Below, in pieces: positions 1-11,110 of a DNA stretch of 64,000 bases. Positions within the stretch are counted from its first letter, which is position 1, and the number at the start of each line of letters is the position of its first letter. The notes beneath the pieces were generated by a model. The model had not been told where the DNA came from and did no database searches. It saw only the letters and a program-made list of their open reading frames with translations. Origin of the DNA: Bubalus kerabau. Its lineage: Eukaryota > Chordata > Mammalia > Artiodactyla > Bovidae. The stretch lies in assembly GCF_029407905.1 (NCBI RefSeq), contig NC_073627.1:140319697-140383696 (forward strand), read 5' to 3'. Made by a program: the position numbers and the translations under genes.

Positions 1-56
1 TTTGACCACTTCCAATTTGCCTTGATTCATGGACCTGACATTCCAGGTTCCTATAC
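1..56 (-). mobile_element. BovB LINE fragment (antisense)
   Basis: The text matches the antisense BovB endonuclease-side region as I remember it (the stretch reading gattcatggacctgacattc). It is cut off by the window edge on the left and joined to an unrelated SINE tail on the right, so it is only a short relic. Confidence 0.6.
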
Positions 57-57
57 A

Positions 58-100
58 GACTTTAAAAATGGTCCACATAAAAAAATCTTAAAAATATATA
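58..100 (+). repeat. CHR-type SINE 3' tail fragment
   Basis: The A-rich stretch containing ctttaaaaatggtccacat is the 3' tail typical of CHR SINEs. A fuller copy of the same tail lies at about 4190-4245. No tRNA-like head is present here. Confidence 0.5.
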
Positions 101-112
101 AAAGAACCAAAA

Positions 113-475
113 AGATGGCTGATTCATGTTGATGTATGGGAGAAACAAACACAATATTGTAAAGCAATTATCCTCCAATTGGACTCTGTGGGAGAGGGAA
201 AGGGTGGGAAGATTTGGGAGAATGGCATTGAAACATATAAAATATCATGTATGAAACGAGTTTCCAGTCCAGGTTCGATGCACGATACTGGATGCTTGGG
301 GCTAGTGCACTGGGACGACCCAGAGGGATGGTATGGGGAGGGAGGAGGGAGGAGGGTTCAGGATGGGGAACACATGTATACCTGTGGCGGATTCATTTTG
401 ATATTTGGCAAAACTAATACAATTATGTAAAGTTTAAAAATAAAATAAAATTAAAAATAAATAAATAAATAAAAA
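113..475 (+). mobile_element. Cattle-type L1 LINE, 3' UTR and A-rich tail
   Basis: The 3' UTR has the hallmark stretches gatgcacgatactggatgct and cattttgatatttggcaaaa and ends in an AATAAA-containing A-rich tail at about 440-475. It is a 5'-truncated sense copy with no ORF content. The sequence is little diverged from the remembered young cattle L1, suggesting a recent insertion. It lies directly upstream of an older L1 ORF1 fragment. Confidence 0.8.
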
Positions 476-790
476 ACAAAACCAAAAAATCTAAAAAAGA
501 ACCAAACAGATTCTGGAGCTGAAAAATAAATGAGCAACTGAAAGGATTTTACTAGATGGATTAAAAAACTGACTTGATGAGCCAGAAGAAAGAAATCGAA
601 GACAAGTCAGTTGAGTCAGAGGAGCAAAAAGAAAAAGAAAATGAAGAAAAGTGAAGAGTATCTAAGAAGCTTATGGGACACTACCAAGCGGTATGATAAA
701 CACATTATGGGAGAAGCTCAAAGTATCCAACTAGGATAGATCCAAGGAGGCCCACACCAAGACCCACACGAAAGGGTAAAGACAGCACAG
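476..790 (+). pseudogene. L1 ORF1 relic (sense)
   Basis: Degenerate L1 ORF1 text is recognisable by its order: a lysine-rich stretch, the motif encoding 'DEPEE'-like sequence (gacttgatgagccagaagaa), then glutamate/lysine-rich coiled-coil sequence and the 'aggaggcccacaccaagac' segment. No open frame survives. ORF1 encodes the RNA-binding chaperone of L1; this copy is inert. Confidence 0.6.
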
Positions 791-1149
791 ACAACTTTGA
801 CTCTTTATATCTTGGTAAAGAAGCGTTCCATTCTTATGAATCTCAATAGGAATTGAAAGACTGCATGCATGACACTGCCTTTCCCAATAATATATAAAGA
901 TGTACTTTGTGACATTAACAATATAAAGAAAAGGAAGGCGCTTACAGGAATAGAGTTTTTGTATGCTATTAAAATTAAGTTGTGATCAGATTAAAATAGA
1001 ATATAACTTTAAGATGTTTTATAAAATTGAAATGGTAGCTACAAAGAAAATATCTATCAAATAAACACAAAAAGAAATGAGAAGTATGTAACCACACACA
1101 CACACAAAAGAAAATCAATGAAACACAATGGAAACTAGCAAGAGAGGAA
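791..1149. other. Unassigned AT-rich DNA
   Basis: This 360-base stretch is AT-rich. I recognise no gene, RNA or repeat family in it. A short ACAC run occurs at about 1095-1107. Confidence 0.4.
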
Positions 1150-1383
1150 AGTGTTAGTGAAAGTGTTAGTTGCTCAGTTGTGTTCAACTCTTTGCAACCC
1201 CATGGACTGTAGCCCATCAGACTCCTCAGTCCATGGGATTTTCCAGGCAAGAATACTGGAGTGGGTTGCCATTTCTTCCCCCAGGGCATCTTCCTGACCC
1301 AGGGATCAAACCTGGATCTTCAAACCTGGGTCTCCTGTATTGCATGCAGATTCTTTACTATCTGAGCTACCAGGGAAACCCTG
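1150..1383 (-). repeat. Bov-tA SINE (antisense)
   Basis: The BovA body lies at the left and the tRNA-like head ends at about 1383 (antisense of agggtttccctggtagctc). Full length. About 13 bases between the body and head are a partial duplicate of 'caaacctgg', giving a slightly extended B-box side. Confidence 0.9.
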
Positions 1384-1465
1384 CAAGAGAGGAAAGGAAG
1401 GACAAAAAACTACAAGACTTAGAAAACAATTAACAATGGCAATAGTAAGTCCTGCCAAATAACAA

Positions 1466-1679
1466 GTCGTTGTTGTTTAGTCACTAAGTCGTGTCCAACT
1501 CTTTACAACCCCATCCACTATAGCCTGCCAGGCTCCTCTGTCCATGGGATTTCCCAGGGAAGAATACTGGAGTGGGTTGCCATTTCCTTCTCCAGGGAAT
1601 TTTCCTCACCCAGGAATTGAATCCGTGTCTCCTGCATTGGCAGGCAGTTCTTTACCATTGAGCCATCAGGGCAGCCCCA
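1466..1679 (-). repeat. Bov-tA SINE (antisense)
   Basis: Full-length copy. It starts with the (gtt)n-type SINE tail at 1466 and ends with the antisense tRNA-like head 'gagccatcagggcagcccc'. Confidence 0.92.
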
Positions 1680-2200
1680 GTGTGGCCTCTATAAAAACTC
1701 AAAAAGACAGGTTTTGGAGAATGTCCAGTTTGGTAAGCACGTGGGAATTTGGGCACATTCAGGAACCTCTGTTCCCTTCTCCTGTGTCTTGCCCTGGACA
1801 TCTCTTCCATCTGGCTGTTCCTGAGTTACATCCTTTTATAATAATCCAGTGATCTGGTGAGTCAACAGGTTTCCTGAGTTCTTTGAGCTGCTCTAGCAAA
1901 TGAATCAAAGCCAAGGAGGAGGTCATGGGACCCTCTGATTTACAGCCAGTCAGTCAGAGGTACAGGTGACTACCTGGATTTGCGACTGGTGTCTGAAGTT
2001 CAAGGAGAGTGTAGTCTATAGCCAGCTTGTCAGAAGCACAGGGATGACTTGGGCTTGCGACTGGCTTCTGATGTGTATGAGGCAGTCCTGTAGGACTGAG
2101 CCCTTAATCTGTGGAATCTGATGTTGTCTTTGGGTGGACACTGTCAGAACTGAGCTGAATTCTCAGACGCCCTCCAGGTGTCTTAAGAATTGTCACGGGG
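1680..2200 (+). repeat. Ancient LTR-like repeat (tentative ERVL-type)
   Basis: The stretch resembles a mammal-wide dispersed repeat that I recall only as text: an early TATA-like element (ctataaaaactc), the phrase catctcttccatctggctgt, a poly(A)-signal-like ttataataatcc, and two diverged repeats of 'gcgactgg(t/c)(g/t)tctga' at about 1983 and 2058. I cannot name the family with confidence. No coding content. Confidence 0.4.
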
Positions 2201-2271
2201 AGGCACTCTTACTCCCACTGGAATTTGATCAGGACACCAAAAGAAACGGTATTAAAATTTCTTTGTCTTTC

Positions 2272-2890
2272 TGTACACCAGCATTCATAGCAGCATTATT
2301 CACAATGGTCAAAAAGCAGAAATAACCCAGATGGCCATCAACAGAGAAATGGATCAACAAAATGTAGATTATACATACAATGTGATATTACTCAGAGATC
2401 CTGATACATGCTACAACATGGATGAACCTTGAAATCATCTTGCCATGTGAAATTAGTCATAAATGGACAAATATGGTGATTCTGCTTTATGAGGTAACTA
2501 AGATAGGTAGACTTATCAAAACAGAAAATAGAATAGAGGTTTCCATGGGCCGGAGAGAGAAGGGAGAGGGGAATTACTGTTGAATAGGTATAGAGTTCTG
2601 TTTGGGAGTTGTGAAAACGTTATAGAGATAGATGATGGTGATGGTCACACAATATTGTGATTGTTGTCAATGCCTCTGGAATAGACACTTTAAAATGGCT
2701 AGGGACTTCTGTGGCAATTCAGTGGTTAAGATCTGTACTCCCAATGCAGAGGGGCACAGATTCAGTCCCTGGTGGGGGAACTAAGATCCTGCAAGCTGCA
2801 AGGCATGGCCTAAATAAATAAAAATTTTAAGAAAATGGATAAAATGGTAAATTTTTAAAGTAAATATTTCACCACAATGAAAAAAAAATG
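2272..2890 (+). mobile_element. Old L1 (L1M-type) 3' end, sense, split by a SINE
   Basis: Typical L1 3' text: 'cagcagcattattcacaatg', 'cagatggccatcaacagag' and 'atggatgaaccttgaaat', ending in the A-rich terminus at 2870-2890. A CHR SINE at 2702-2835 splits it just before the end; the L1 text resumes at about 2836 with 'aaaatggataaaatgg'. Confidence 0.8.
2702..2835 (+). repeat. CHR-2-type tRNA SINE
   Basis: Begins gggacttctgtggcaattcag, with a B-box-like segment 'agattcagtccctggtggg', and ends in the AT-rich tail 'aaataaataaaaatttt'. It is inserted in the L1 3' end; the flanking 'aaaatgg' appears on both sides as a likely target-site duplication. Confidence 0.8.
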
Positions 2891-3182
2891 CCATTCTTCA
2901 TCACAAACCAGCTGAGGCTCCAGTAATTGGAGGTATGAATGGGAGTGTGTAGTAGAATGGGGAGCTAGCCAGGGCTGAATGTCATGTCATTTCACCATGT
3001 GGCAAAGAAATGCACTGGATTTTCTCTTTCTAGCACTGTCTAGAGAAGGTTACCCAGAAAATGAAACAAGGATCTCATGTGTGCTGAGTGCTTACTGTAG
3101 GCCTGCTGCAGAGGGTGGATGCCATAGAGGGTAGGTGGGCAGACTGTGCAGCCACTTGTCCAAGGCCAAATCCTTAATCCAT
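2891..3182. other. Mostly unassigned DNA
   Basis: No gene is visible. The last 110 bases ('gtgctgagtgcttactgtagg' to 'cacttgtccaaggcc') weakly resemble an antisense MIR SINE. Confidence 0.35.
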
Positions 3183-3193
3183 CACAGACTAGC

Positions 3194-3562
3194 ATATATA
3201 TATATATATATATAATTTTATGTATTTATATACTTATGTATTTTTGGCTGTGCTGGGTCTTTGTTGTGGGCTTTTCTCTAGTTGCAGTGAGCAGGGGCTA
3301 CTCTCTAGTTGGGGTGCATGGGCTTCTCATTGTGGTGGCTTCTCTTGTTGTGGAACACAGGCTCTAGGGCACGCGGGCTTCAGTCGTTGCAGCACGCGGG
3401 CTCAGTAGTTGTGGCTCACAGGCTCTAAGCACAGGCTCAGTAGTTGTGGTACACTGGCTTAGTTGCTCCAATGCATGTGGGATCTTCCCAGATTTAGGGA
3501 TCAAACCAGCATCTCCTGCTTGGCAGGCAAGTTCTTAACCACTGAGCCACTAGGGAAGACCC
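3194..3562 (-). repeat. CHR-1-type SINE (antisense) with (TA)n tail
   Basis: Long CHR SINE, read antisense from the (AT)n microsatellite at 3194-3214 to the tRNA-like head at about 3562. An exact 11-bp target-site duplication, cacagactagc, lies at 3183-3193 and 3563-3573. The microsatellite sits exactly where the SINE 3' tail should be, so it probably grew from that tail. Confidence 0.92.
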
Positions 3563-3573
3563 CACAGACTAGC

Positions 3574-4055
3574 TTTTTGACTCTTATGTGAGTTGCTTCC
3601 TTTCTTGTGTTTCCTTTCCTTCACTAGCGCCACCTGGGAAGTCCTTTACTCTAAATACTATCACTCAATTACAGGGGGGAAGCTCTCTAAAGCTCTATTC
3701 TCTGAGATGTTTTAGAGGAGCTAGCTAACAGAATAATAAAAATTCTATCATTTTTTTATTAATATAAAGCAGGATGAATTAGGCTTATGCTTTTCTTCTC
3801 TGGGTAATCAGACTCTTTCCTTTCTTTTCCCTTGTATCGGGACAGCAGAACCAAATACTTAATATTTCTCTGCTCCCATCATTTCCTTCAGAACTAAGTT
3901 TTTTACTGACATTGTTTCCCAGCTTCTCTTTGGAATCAATCTCAAATGATAGGAGCTCTTCCGTGCTTATCATGCAGCCTTAACCATTTCATAGCCCAGA
4001 GTAGGTGTTAAACAGTGTACCACTGAATTGCTTTCAATCAAATACGTAAAGAGCT
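3574..4055. other. Unassigned DNA with a SINE scrap
   Basis: A 24-bp scrap at about 3622-3645 (cactagcgccacctgggaag) looks like the antisense end of a Bov-tA head. The rest shows no recognisable gene or repeat. Confidence 0.4.
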
Positions 4056-4245
4056 GGGACTTCCCCAGAAGTTGAGATGTTGCCTTCCAACACAGGGGGC
4101 TGAGGGTTGGATCCCTGGTCAGGGAGCTAAGGTGGCACATGCCTCCTGGCCAAAAAACAAAACATAAAACAGAAGCACTATTGTAACAACTTCAGTAAAG
4201 ACTAAAAATGATGCACATAAAAAAAATTCTTAAAAAATATGTACA
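4056..4245 (+). repeat. CHR-2-type tRNA SINE
   Basis: Begins gggacttccccagaag, carries the B-box side 'ggttggatccctggtcaggg', and has the long CHR tail ending near 4245 with 'gatgcacataaaaaaaattc'. The tail is the fuller version of the fragment at 58-100. Confidence 0.8.
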
Positions 4246-4350
4246 GAGCCAAGATACTTTTCATCATTTTACAGTTGGAGGAACCAAGGCAAAGAATGGG
4301 AGAGTGATTTAACTCAAGTGCAGGCTAAAGGCTAGGTATGCTAGGAATGA

Positions 4351-4565
4351 GCTTCCTGGGTGGCTCAGTGGTAAAGAATCAACCTGTCAATGCAGGAGAT
4401 GCAGGTTCAATCCCTAGGTAGGGAAGATCCCCTGGAGAATGAAATGGCAACCCACTCCAGTATTCTTGTCTGGAGAATTCCATGGACAGAGGAACCTCAC
4501 GGGCTACAATCCATGGGGATGCAAAGAGTTGGACATGACTTAGGGGCTAAACCACCATCACCACC
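4351..4565 (+). repeat. Bov-tA SINE
   Basis: Complete element. The head carries an A-box-like tggctcagtggt and a B-box-like ggttcaatccc (RNA polymerase III internal promoter of tRNA origin); then come the BovA body and an (acc/atc)n tail. A 13-bp target-site duplication, atgctaggaatga, lies at 4338-4350 and 4566-4578. Confidence 0.95.
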
Positions 4566-4578
4566 ATGCTAGGAATGA

Positions 4579-5075
4579 AAGCCTTTCCCCTCAAAGTCCA
4601 CTCTACTGACCACGTGACGATGATGAGAGCCCCATGCGTGAGGCTCAGATTTTGCCAGGGCCACCAGATAGGTTTGGAGGTCAAGGAGAAGAGACACATT
4701 TTATTCTGCACATGTAATCAGCATTTACCACCACTCACTTACAATAAGAAACATTAAACAATTTCCCACATTTCCTCTAAATGAATGGGACTCCGCAGGA
4801 AAACCCTAAAGGGAAGTGTTTGAGAAATAGGCGGCAGAGGAATTCAACTATGAGGAGAATGAGCCAGTTTGTTGTGTTTGCTTATTAATAGGTTCTGTGT
4901 CGCCAGCTCCAGGGGGAACCAGCTCTTGAATAGCTGGCAGGGAAACGCATTCACGGGCTCCGGTTGATGGAAATACAGAATAACAGGAAGGGAAAGGGAG
5001 GGAATAACTTCAGAAAAGATTGGAGAGCTTGTCCTAGGGAATGAAAACCGGCGGCCAGCTGCTAATTTGACTGTA
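4579..5075. other. Unassigned unique DNA
   Basis: About 500 bases with no recognisable repeat or gene. It ends where the poly(T) of the antisense L1 begins. Confidence 0.45.
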
Positions 5076-5210
5076 TTTCTTTTTTTTTGGGATCATTACT
5101 TTTATTTTTTTTAATTAATTTATTTTTTAATTGAAGGATAATTGCTTTACAGAGTTTTGTTGTTTTCTGCCAAACATCAACATGAATAAGCCATAGGTAT
5201 ACACATATCC

Positions 5211-5479
5211 AGAGAAGGCAATGGCAACCCACTCCAGTACTCTTGCCTGGAAAATTCCATGGACGGAGGAGTCTGGTAGGCTGCAGTCCATGGGGTCTCG
5301 AAGAGTTGGGCACGGCTGACTGACTTCACTTTCACTTTTCACTTTCATGCGTTGGAGAAGGAAATGGCAACCCACTCCAGTATTCTTGCCTGGAGAATCC
5401 CAGGGACAGAGGAGCCTAGTGGGCTGCCATCTATGGGGTAGCAGAGAGTCAGACACGACTGAAGTGACTTAGCAGCAGC
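5211..5479 (+). repeat. BOV-A2 dimeric SINE
   Basis: Two BovA monomers are joined by the ttcactttcacttttcactt linker and end in (agc)n. They are flanked by a 12-bp target-site duplication, atacacatatcc (5199-5210 and 5480-5491), in the L1 3' UTR. Confidence 0.95.
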
Positions 5480-5871
5480 ATACACATATCCCCTCCCTTT
5501 TGAACCTCCCTCCCATCTCCATCCCCATCTCACCCCTCTAGATTGATACAAAGCCCCTGTTTGAGTTTCCTGAGCCAAGCATATTCCCATTGGCTCTCTA
5601 TTTTACATATGGTAATGTAGGTTTCCATGTTACTCTTTCCCTACATCTTACCCTCTCCCCCCTCTCCCCATATCCATAAGTCTATTCTCTATGTCTGTTT
5701 CTCCATTCTGCCCTGAAAATAAATTCTTGTACCATTTTTCTAGATTCTGTATATATGTGTTAGAATACGATATTTATCTTTCTCTTTCGGATTTACTTCA
5801 CTCTGTATAATTGGCTCTAGGGTCATCTACCTCATTAGAACTGACTCAAAGTCAGTCCTTTTTATGGCTGA

Positions 5872-6149
5872 GAGAAGGCAATGGCACCCCACTCCAGTAC
5901 TCTTGCTTAGAAAATCCCATGGATGGAGGAGCCTGGTGGGCTGCAGACCATGGGGTTGCTAAGAGTTGGACACGACTGAGCAACTTCACTTTCACTTTTC
6001 ACTTTCATGCATTGGAGAAGGAGATGGCAACCCACTCCAGTGTTCTTGCCTGGAGAATCCCAGGGATGGGGGAGCCTGGTAGGCTGCCATCTATGGCGTC
6101 ATACAGAGTCAGACATGACTGAAGTGACTTAGCAGCAGCAACAGCAGCA
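5872..6149 (+). repeat. BOV-A2 dimeric SINE
   Basis: Complete dimer with the central ttcactttcacttttcactt linker and an extended (agc/aac)n 3' end. It interrupts the L1 phrase 'tatggctgag/taatattccattg'. I could not find a clean target-site duplication. Confidence 0.93.
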
Positions 6150-7799
6150 ATATTCCATTGTGTATATGTACCACAACTTCTTTATCCATTCATCTGTTGA
6201 TGGACATCTAAGTTGCTTCCATTTTCTAGCTATTGTAAACAGTGCTGCAATGAACATTGGGATACATATGTTTTTTCAAGTTTGGTTTCCTCGGGGTATA
6301 TACCTAGGGGTAGGATTGCTGGGTCATATGGTGGTTTTGTTCCTAGTTTTTTTAAGGAATCTCTATACCATCTTCCATAGTGGCTATATCAGTTTACATT
6401 CCCACCAACAGTACAAGAGGGTTCCCTTTTCTCCACACCCTCTCCAGCATTTATTGTTTGTAGACTTTTTGATGATGGCCATTTTGACCAATGTGAGGTG
6501 ATATCTCATTGTAGTTTTGATTGGCATTTCTCTAATAATGAGCGATGTTGAGCATCTTTTCATGTGTTTGTTAGCCATCTGTATGTCTTTGGAAAAATGT
6601 CTGTTTAGGTCTTTTCCCGATTTTTGTTTGGGTTGTTTGTTTTTCTGGTATTGAGTTGTATGAGCTGCTTGTATATTTTGGAAATTAATCCTTTGTCAGT
6701 TGTTTCATTTGCTGTTATTTTCTCCCATTCTGAGGGCTGTCTTTTCACCTTGCTTATAGTTTCCTTTGCTGTGCAAAAGCTTTTAAGTGTAATCAGGTCC
6801 TGCTTGTTTACTTTTGTTTTTATTTCCATTACTCTAGGAGGTGGTCTTTGTCCCATTGTATATTCTTGCCTCCTTTGTCAAAAATAAGGTACCTATAGGT
6901 AAATGGGTTTTTTTCTGGACTTTTTATCTTGTTCCATTGGTCTATATTTCTGTTTTTGTGCCAGTGCCATACTGTCTTGATGACTGTAGCTTTGTAATAT
7001 AATCTGAAGTCAGGAAGGTTGATTCCTCCAGCTCAATTCTTCTTTCTCAAGACTGCTTTTGCTATTCGGGGTCTTTTGTGTTTCCATATGAATTGTGAAA
7101 TTTTTTGTTCTAGTTCTGTGAAAAATGCCTTTGGTAATTTGATAGGGATTGCACTGAATGTGTAAATTGGGTTTGATAGTAGTCATTTTCACAATATTGA
7201 TTCCTCCTACCCAGGAACATGGTGTATGTCTCTCCATCTGTTTATGTTGTCTTTGATTTCTTTCATCAGTGTCTTATAATTTTCTGTGTACAGTTCTTTT
7301 GTCTCCTTAGGTAAGTTTATTCCTGGATATTTAATTCTTTTTGTTGCAATGGCGAATGGGATTGATTCCTTAATTTCTCTTTATGATTTTTCATTGTTAG
7401 TATATAGAAATGCAAGTGATTTCTGTGTATTGATTTTATATCCTGCAACTTTGCTAAATTCACTGATTAGCTCTAGTAATTTTCTGATACTATCTTTAGG
7501 GTTTTCTATGTATAGCATCATGTCCTCTGTAAACAATGAGAGCTTTACTTCTTCTTTTCCAATCTGGATTCCTTTTATTTCTTTTTCTTCTCTGATTGCT
7601 GTAGCTAGGACTTCCAGAACTATGTTGAATAGTAGTGGTGAAAGTGGACACCCTTGTCTTGTTCCTGATCTTAGGGGAAATGCTTTTAGTTTTTCACCAT
7701 TGAGAATAATGTTTGCTGTAGGCTTATCATATATGGCCTTTACTATGTTGAGGTAGGGTTCCTTCTATGCCCATTTTTTGAAGAGTTTTAATCATAAAT

Positions 7800-8069
7800 T
7801 GGAGAAGCCAATGGCACCCCACTCCAGTACTCTTGCCTGGAAAATCCCATGGATGGAGGAGCCTGGTAGGCTGCAGTCCATGGGGTCGCTAAGAGTCAGA
7901 CATGACTGAGAGACTTTACTTTCACTTTTCACTTTCATGCATTGGAGAAGGAAATGGCAACCCACTCCAGTGTTCTTACCTGGAGAATCCCAGGGACAGG
8001 GGAGCCTGGTGGGCTGCCGTCTATGGGGTCACACAGAGTCGGACAGGACTGAAGTGACTTAGCTGCAGC
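7800..8069 (+). repeat. BOV-A2 dimeric SINE
   Basis: Complete dimer inserted in L1 ORF2 with a 10-bp target-site duplication, aatcataaat, at 7790-7799 and 8070-8079. Confidence 0.95.
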
Positions 8070-9534
8070 AATCATAAATGGGTGCTGAATTTTGTCAAAG
8101 GCTTTTTCTGCATCTGTTAAGATTATCATATTGTTTTTATCTTTCAGTTTGTTAATATGGTGTGTCACATTGATTCATTTGCATATATTGAAGAGTCATT
8201 TCATCCCTGGAATAAACCCAACTTAAACATGGTGTGTGAGTTTTTTGATGTGCTGCTGAATTCTGTTTGCTAAAATTTTGTTGAGGATTTTTGCATCTAA
8301 GTTCATCAGTGATATTGGCCCGTAGTTTTCTTTTTTTGTGTTGTCTTTGTCTGGTTTTGGTATCAGGGTGATGGTGGCCTCGTAGAATGAGTTTGGGTGT
8401 TTCTTCCTCTGCAATTTTTTGAAAGAGTGTTAGAAGGGTAGGCATTAGCTCTTCTCTAAATGTTTGATAGCATTCTCCTATGAAGCCATCTGGTCCTGGG
8501 CTTTTGTTTTTGGGGAGATGTTTGATCACAGCTTCAATTTCAGTGCTTGTAATTGGGTTGTTCATAATTTCTATTTCTTCCTGGTTCAGTCTTGGAAGAT
8601 TGAACTTTTCTAAGAATCTGTCCATTTCTTCCAGGTTATCCATTTTGTGGCCATGTATTTGTTCATAATAGTCTCTTATAATCCTTTGTATTTCTGCGTT
8701 GTCTGTTGTAACCTCTCCTTTTTCATTTCTAATTTTGTTGATCTGATTCTTCTCTCTTTTTTTCTTGATGACTCTGGCTAAAGGTTTGTGAATTTTGTTT
8801 ATCTTTCAAAGAACCAGCTTTTAGTTTTATTAATCTTTACTATTGGTTCTTTCATTTCTTTTTCATTTATTTCTGATCAGATCTTTATGATTTCTTTCCT
8901 TCTACTAATTTTGGCTTTTTGTTGTTGTAGTTGTTTTTCTTTTTCCAGTTGTTTGAAGTGTAAAGTTAGGTTGTCTATTTGATGTTTTTCTTGTTTCTTG
9001 AGGTAGGATTGTATTGCTATAAACTTCCCTCTTAGAACTGCTTTTGCTGCATCCCATTGGTTTTGAGTTGTCCTGTTTTTATTGTCATTTGCTTATAGAA
9101 ATTTTTTGATTTCCCTTTTGATTTCTTCAGTAACCCATTAGTTATTTAGAAAAGTATTGTTTAATCTCCATCTGTTTGTGTTTTTTACAGTTTTTTTCTT
9201 GTAATTGATATCTAGTTTCATAGTGTTGTGGTTGAAGAAGATGCTTGATATGATTTCAATTTTCTTAAATTTACTGACATTTGATTTGTGACCTGGAGAA
9301 TATTCCATGTGCACTTGAGAAGAAGGTGTATTCTTCTCCATTTGGATGGAATGTCCTGAAGATATCAATGAGATCCATCTCATCTAATGTATCATTTAAG
9401 ACTTGTGTTTCCTTATTAATTTTCTGTTTTGATGATCTGTCCATTGGTGTGAGTGGGGTGTTAAAGTCTCCTACTGTTATTGTGTTACTGTCAATTTCTC
9501 CTTTTATGTCTGTTAGTGTTTGTCTTAGGTATTG

Positions 9535-9809
9535 CTGCTGCTGCTGCTAAGTTGCTTCAGTTGTGTCTGACTCTGTGTGACCCCATAGATGGCAGCCCAC
9601 CAGGCTCCTCTGTCCCTGAGATTCTCCAGGCAAGAATACTGGAGTGGGTTGCCATTTCCTTCTCCAATGCATGAAAGTGAAAAGTGAAAGTGAAGTTGCT
9701 CAGTTGTGTCCGACTCTTAGTGGACCCATGGACTGCAGCCTACCAGGCTTCTTCATCCATGGGATTTTCCAGGCAAGAGTACTGGAGTGGGTTGCCATTG
9801 CCTTCTCCG
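9535..9809 (-). repeat. BOV-A2 dimeric SINE (antisense)
   Basis: Complete dimer in reverse, beginning with (ctg)n. Near-exact 11-bp target-site duplication: cttaggtattg at 9524-9534 and cttatgtattg at 9810-9820. It lies in the endonuclease part of the L1. Confidence 0.94.
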
Positions 9810-10224
9810 CTTATGTATTGAGGTGCTCCTATGTTGGGTGCATAAATGTTTCCAATTGTTATGTCTTCCCCTTGGATTGATCCCTTGATCATTATGTAAT
9901 GTCCTTCCTTATCTCTTGTAATCTTCTTTATTTTAAGGTCTATTTTGTCTGGTATGAGGCTTGCTACTCCAGCTTTCTTTTGCTTCCCATTTGCATGGAA
10001 TATATTTTTCCATCCTCTCACTTTCAGTCTATATGTGTCTTGAGGTCTGAAGTGGGTTTCTTGTAGACAGCATATATATGGTCTTATTTTTGTATCCATT
10101 CAGCCAGTCTGTGTCTTTTGGTTGGCACATTCAATCCATTTACATTTAAAGCAATTATTGATATATATGTTCCTATTGCCATTTCTTAATTGTGTGTGTT
10201 GATTTTGTAGATCTTTTTTCTTCT

Positions 10225-11110
10225 CTTGTATTTCTTGACTGTTTAAGTCTGTTTAACATTTGTTGTAAGGCTGGTTTGGTAGTACTGAATTCTCTTAACT
10301 TTTGTTTGTCTGAAAAGCTTTTTATTTCTCCATCAATTTTGAATGAGGTCCTTGCCAGGGATAGTAATCTTGGTTGTATATTTTTCCCTTTCAGTACTTT
10401 AAATATATCCTGCTATTCCCTTCTGGCCTGCAGAGTTTCTGCTGAAAGATCAGCTGTTAAACATATGGGGTTTCCTTTGTATGTTACTTGTTGCTTTTCC
10501 CTTGCTGCTTTTAATATTCTTTCTTTGTGTTTAGTCTTTGTTAGTTTGATTAGTATGTGTCTTGGTGTGTTTCTGCTTGGGTTTATCCTGTATGTGACTC
10601 TTTGTGCTTTTTGGATTTGATTGACTATTTACTTTTCCATGTTGGGGTAATTTTCAACTATAATCTCTTCAAAAATTTTCTCATACCCTTTCTTTTACTC
10701 TTCTTCTTCTGGGACCCCTATAATTCAAATGTTGGTGAGTTTGATATTGTTCCAGAGGTCTCTGAGACTATCCTCAATTCTTTTCATTCTTTTTACTTTA
10801 TTCTGCTCTTCAGAAGTTATTTCCACCATTTTATCTTCCAGCTCACTGATTCATTCTTCTGTTTCAGATATTCTGCCATTAATTACTTCTAGAGTATTTT
10901 TAATTTCAGTAATTGTGTTGTCTCTGTATATTTATTCTTTAATTCTTCTAGGTCTTTGTTAATTGATTCTTGCATTTTCTCCATTCTGTTTTCAAGGTTT
11001 TTGATCATCTTTACTGTCATTATTCTGAATTATTTTTCAGGTAGTTTGCCTATTTCCTCTTCATTCATTTGGACTTCATTGTTTCTAGTTTGTTCCTTCA
11101 TTTGTGTAGT
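10225..11110 (-). pseudogene. L1 ORF1 relic (RNA-binding chaperone)
   Basis: The minus strand carries L1 ORF1 text: glutamate/lysine-rich coiled-coil sequence at the right (about 11060-10750), then 'NIRIIGVPEE'-type sequence near 10735 and the C-terminal half ending near 10240. Frames are broken by stops. ORF1p normally forms trimers that coat L1 RNA; no functional product is possible here. Confidence 0.75.

Larger units (their letters stand above)
5850..10190 (-). pseudogene. L1 ORF2 relic (endonuclease and reverse transcriptase)
   Basis: ORF2 encodes the L1 endonuclease and reverse transcriptase. Read on the minus strand, the N-terminal endonuclease is visible at about 10099-9821 as frame text with 'CCLQETHF' and 'IGNIYAPN'. 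The reverse-transcriptase part is visible at about 8520-8100 with 'NKSPGPDGF' and, in motif A, 'DAEKAFDKIQHPFM'. The box that should read YADD (about 7510-7545) translates as FTED, so the catalytic site is lost. Multiple stops and frame breaks occur, and three of the BOV-A2 SINEs (7800, 9535 and probably 5872) sit inside the coding part. Boundaries are approximate. Confidence 0.85.

Noticed and set aside
4351..4440. tRNA gene, from A-box and B-box-like motifs
   Set aside because: The motifs belong to the tRNA-derived head of a Bov-tA SINE; no tRNA cloverleaf or acceptor stem is complete. The same applies to the other SINE heads.
10192..10892. Plus-strand ORFs of 142 and 111 codons rich in hydrophobic residues, suggesting a membrane protein
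   Set aside because: They are the antisense shadow of L1 ORF1; antisense of a lysine/glutamate-rich gene gives Phe/Leu/Ser-rich text.
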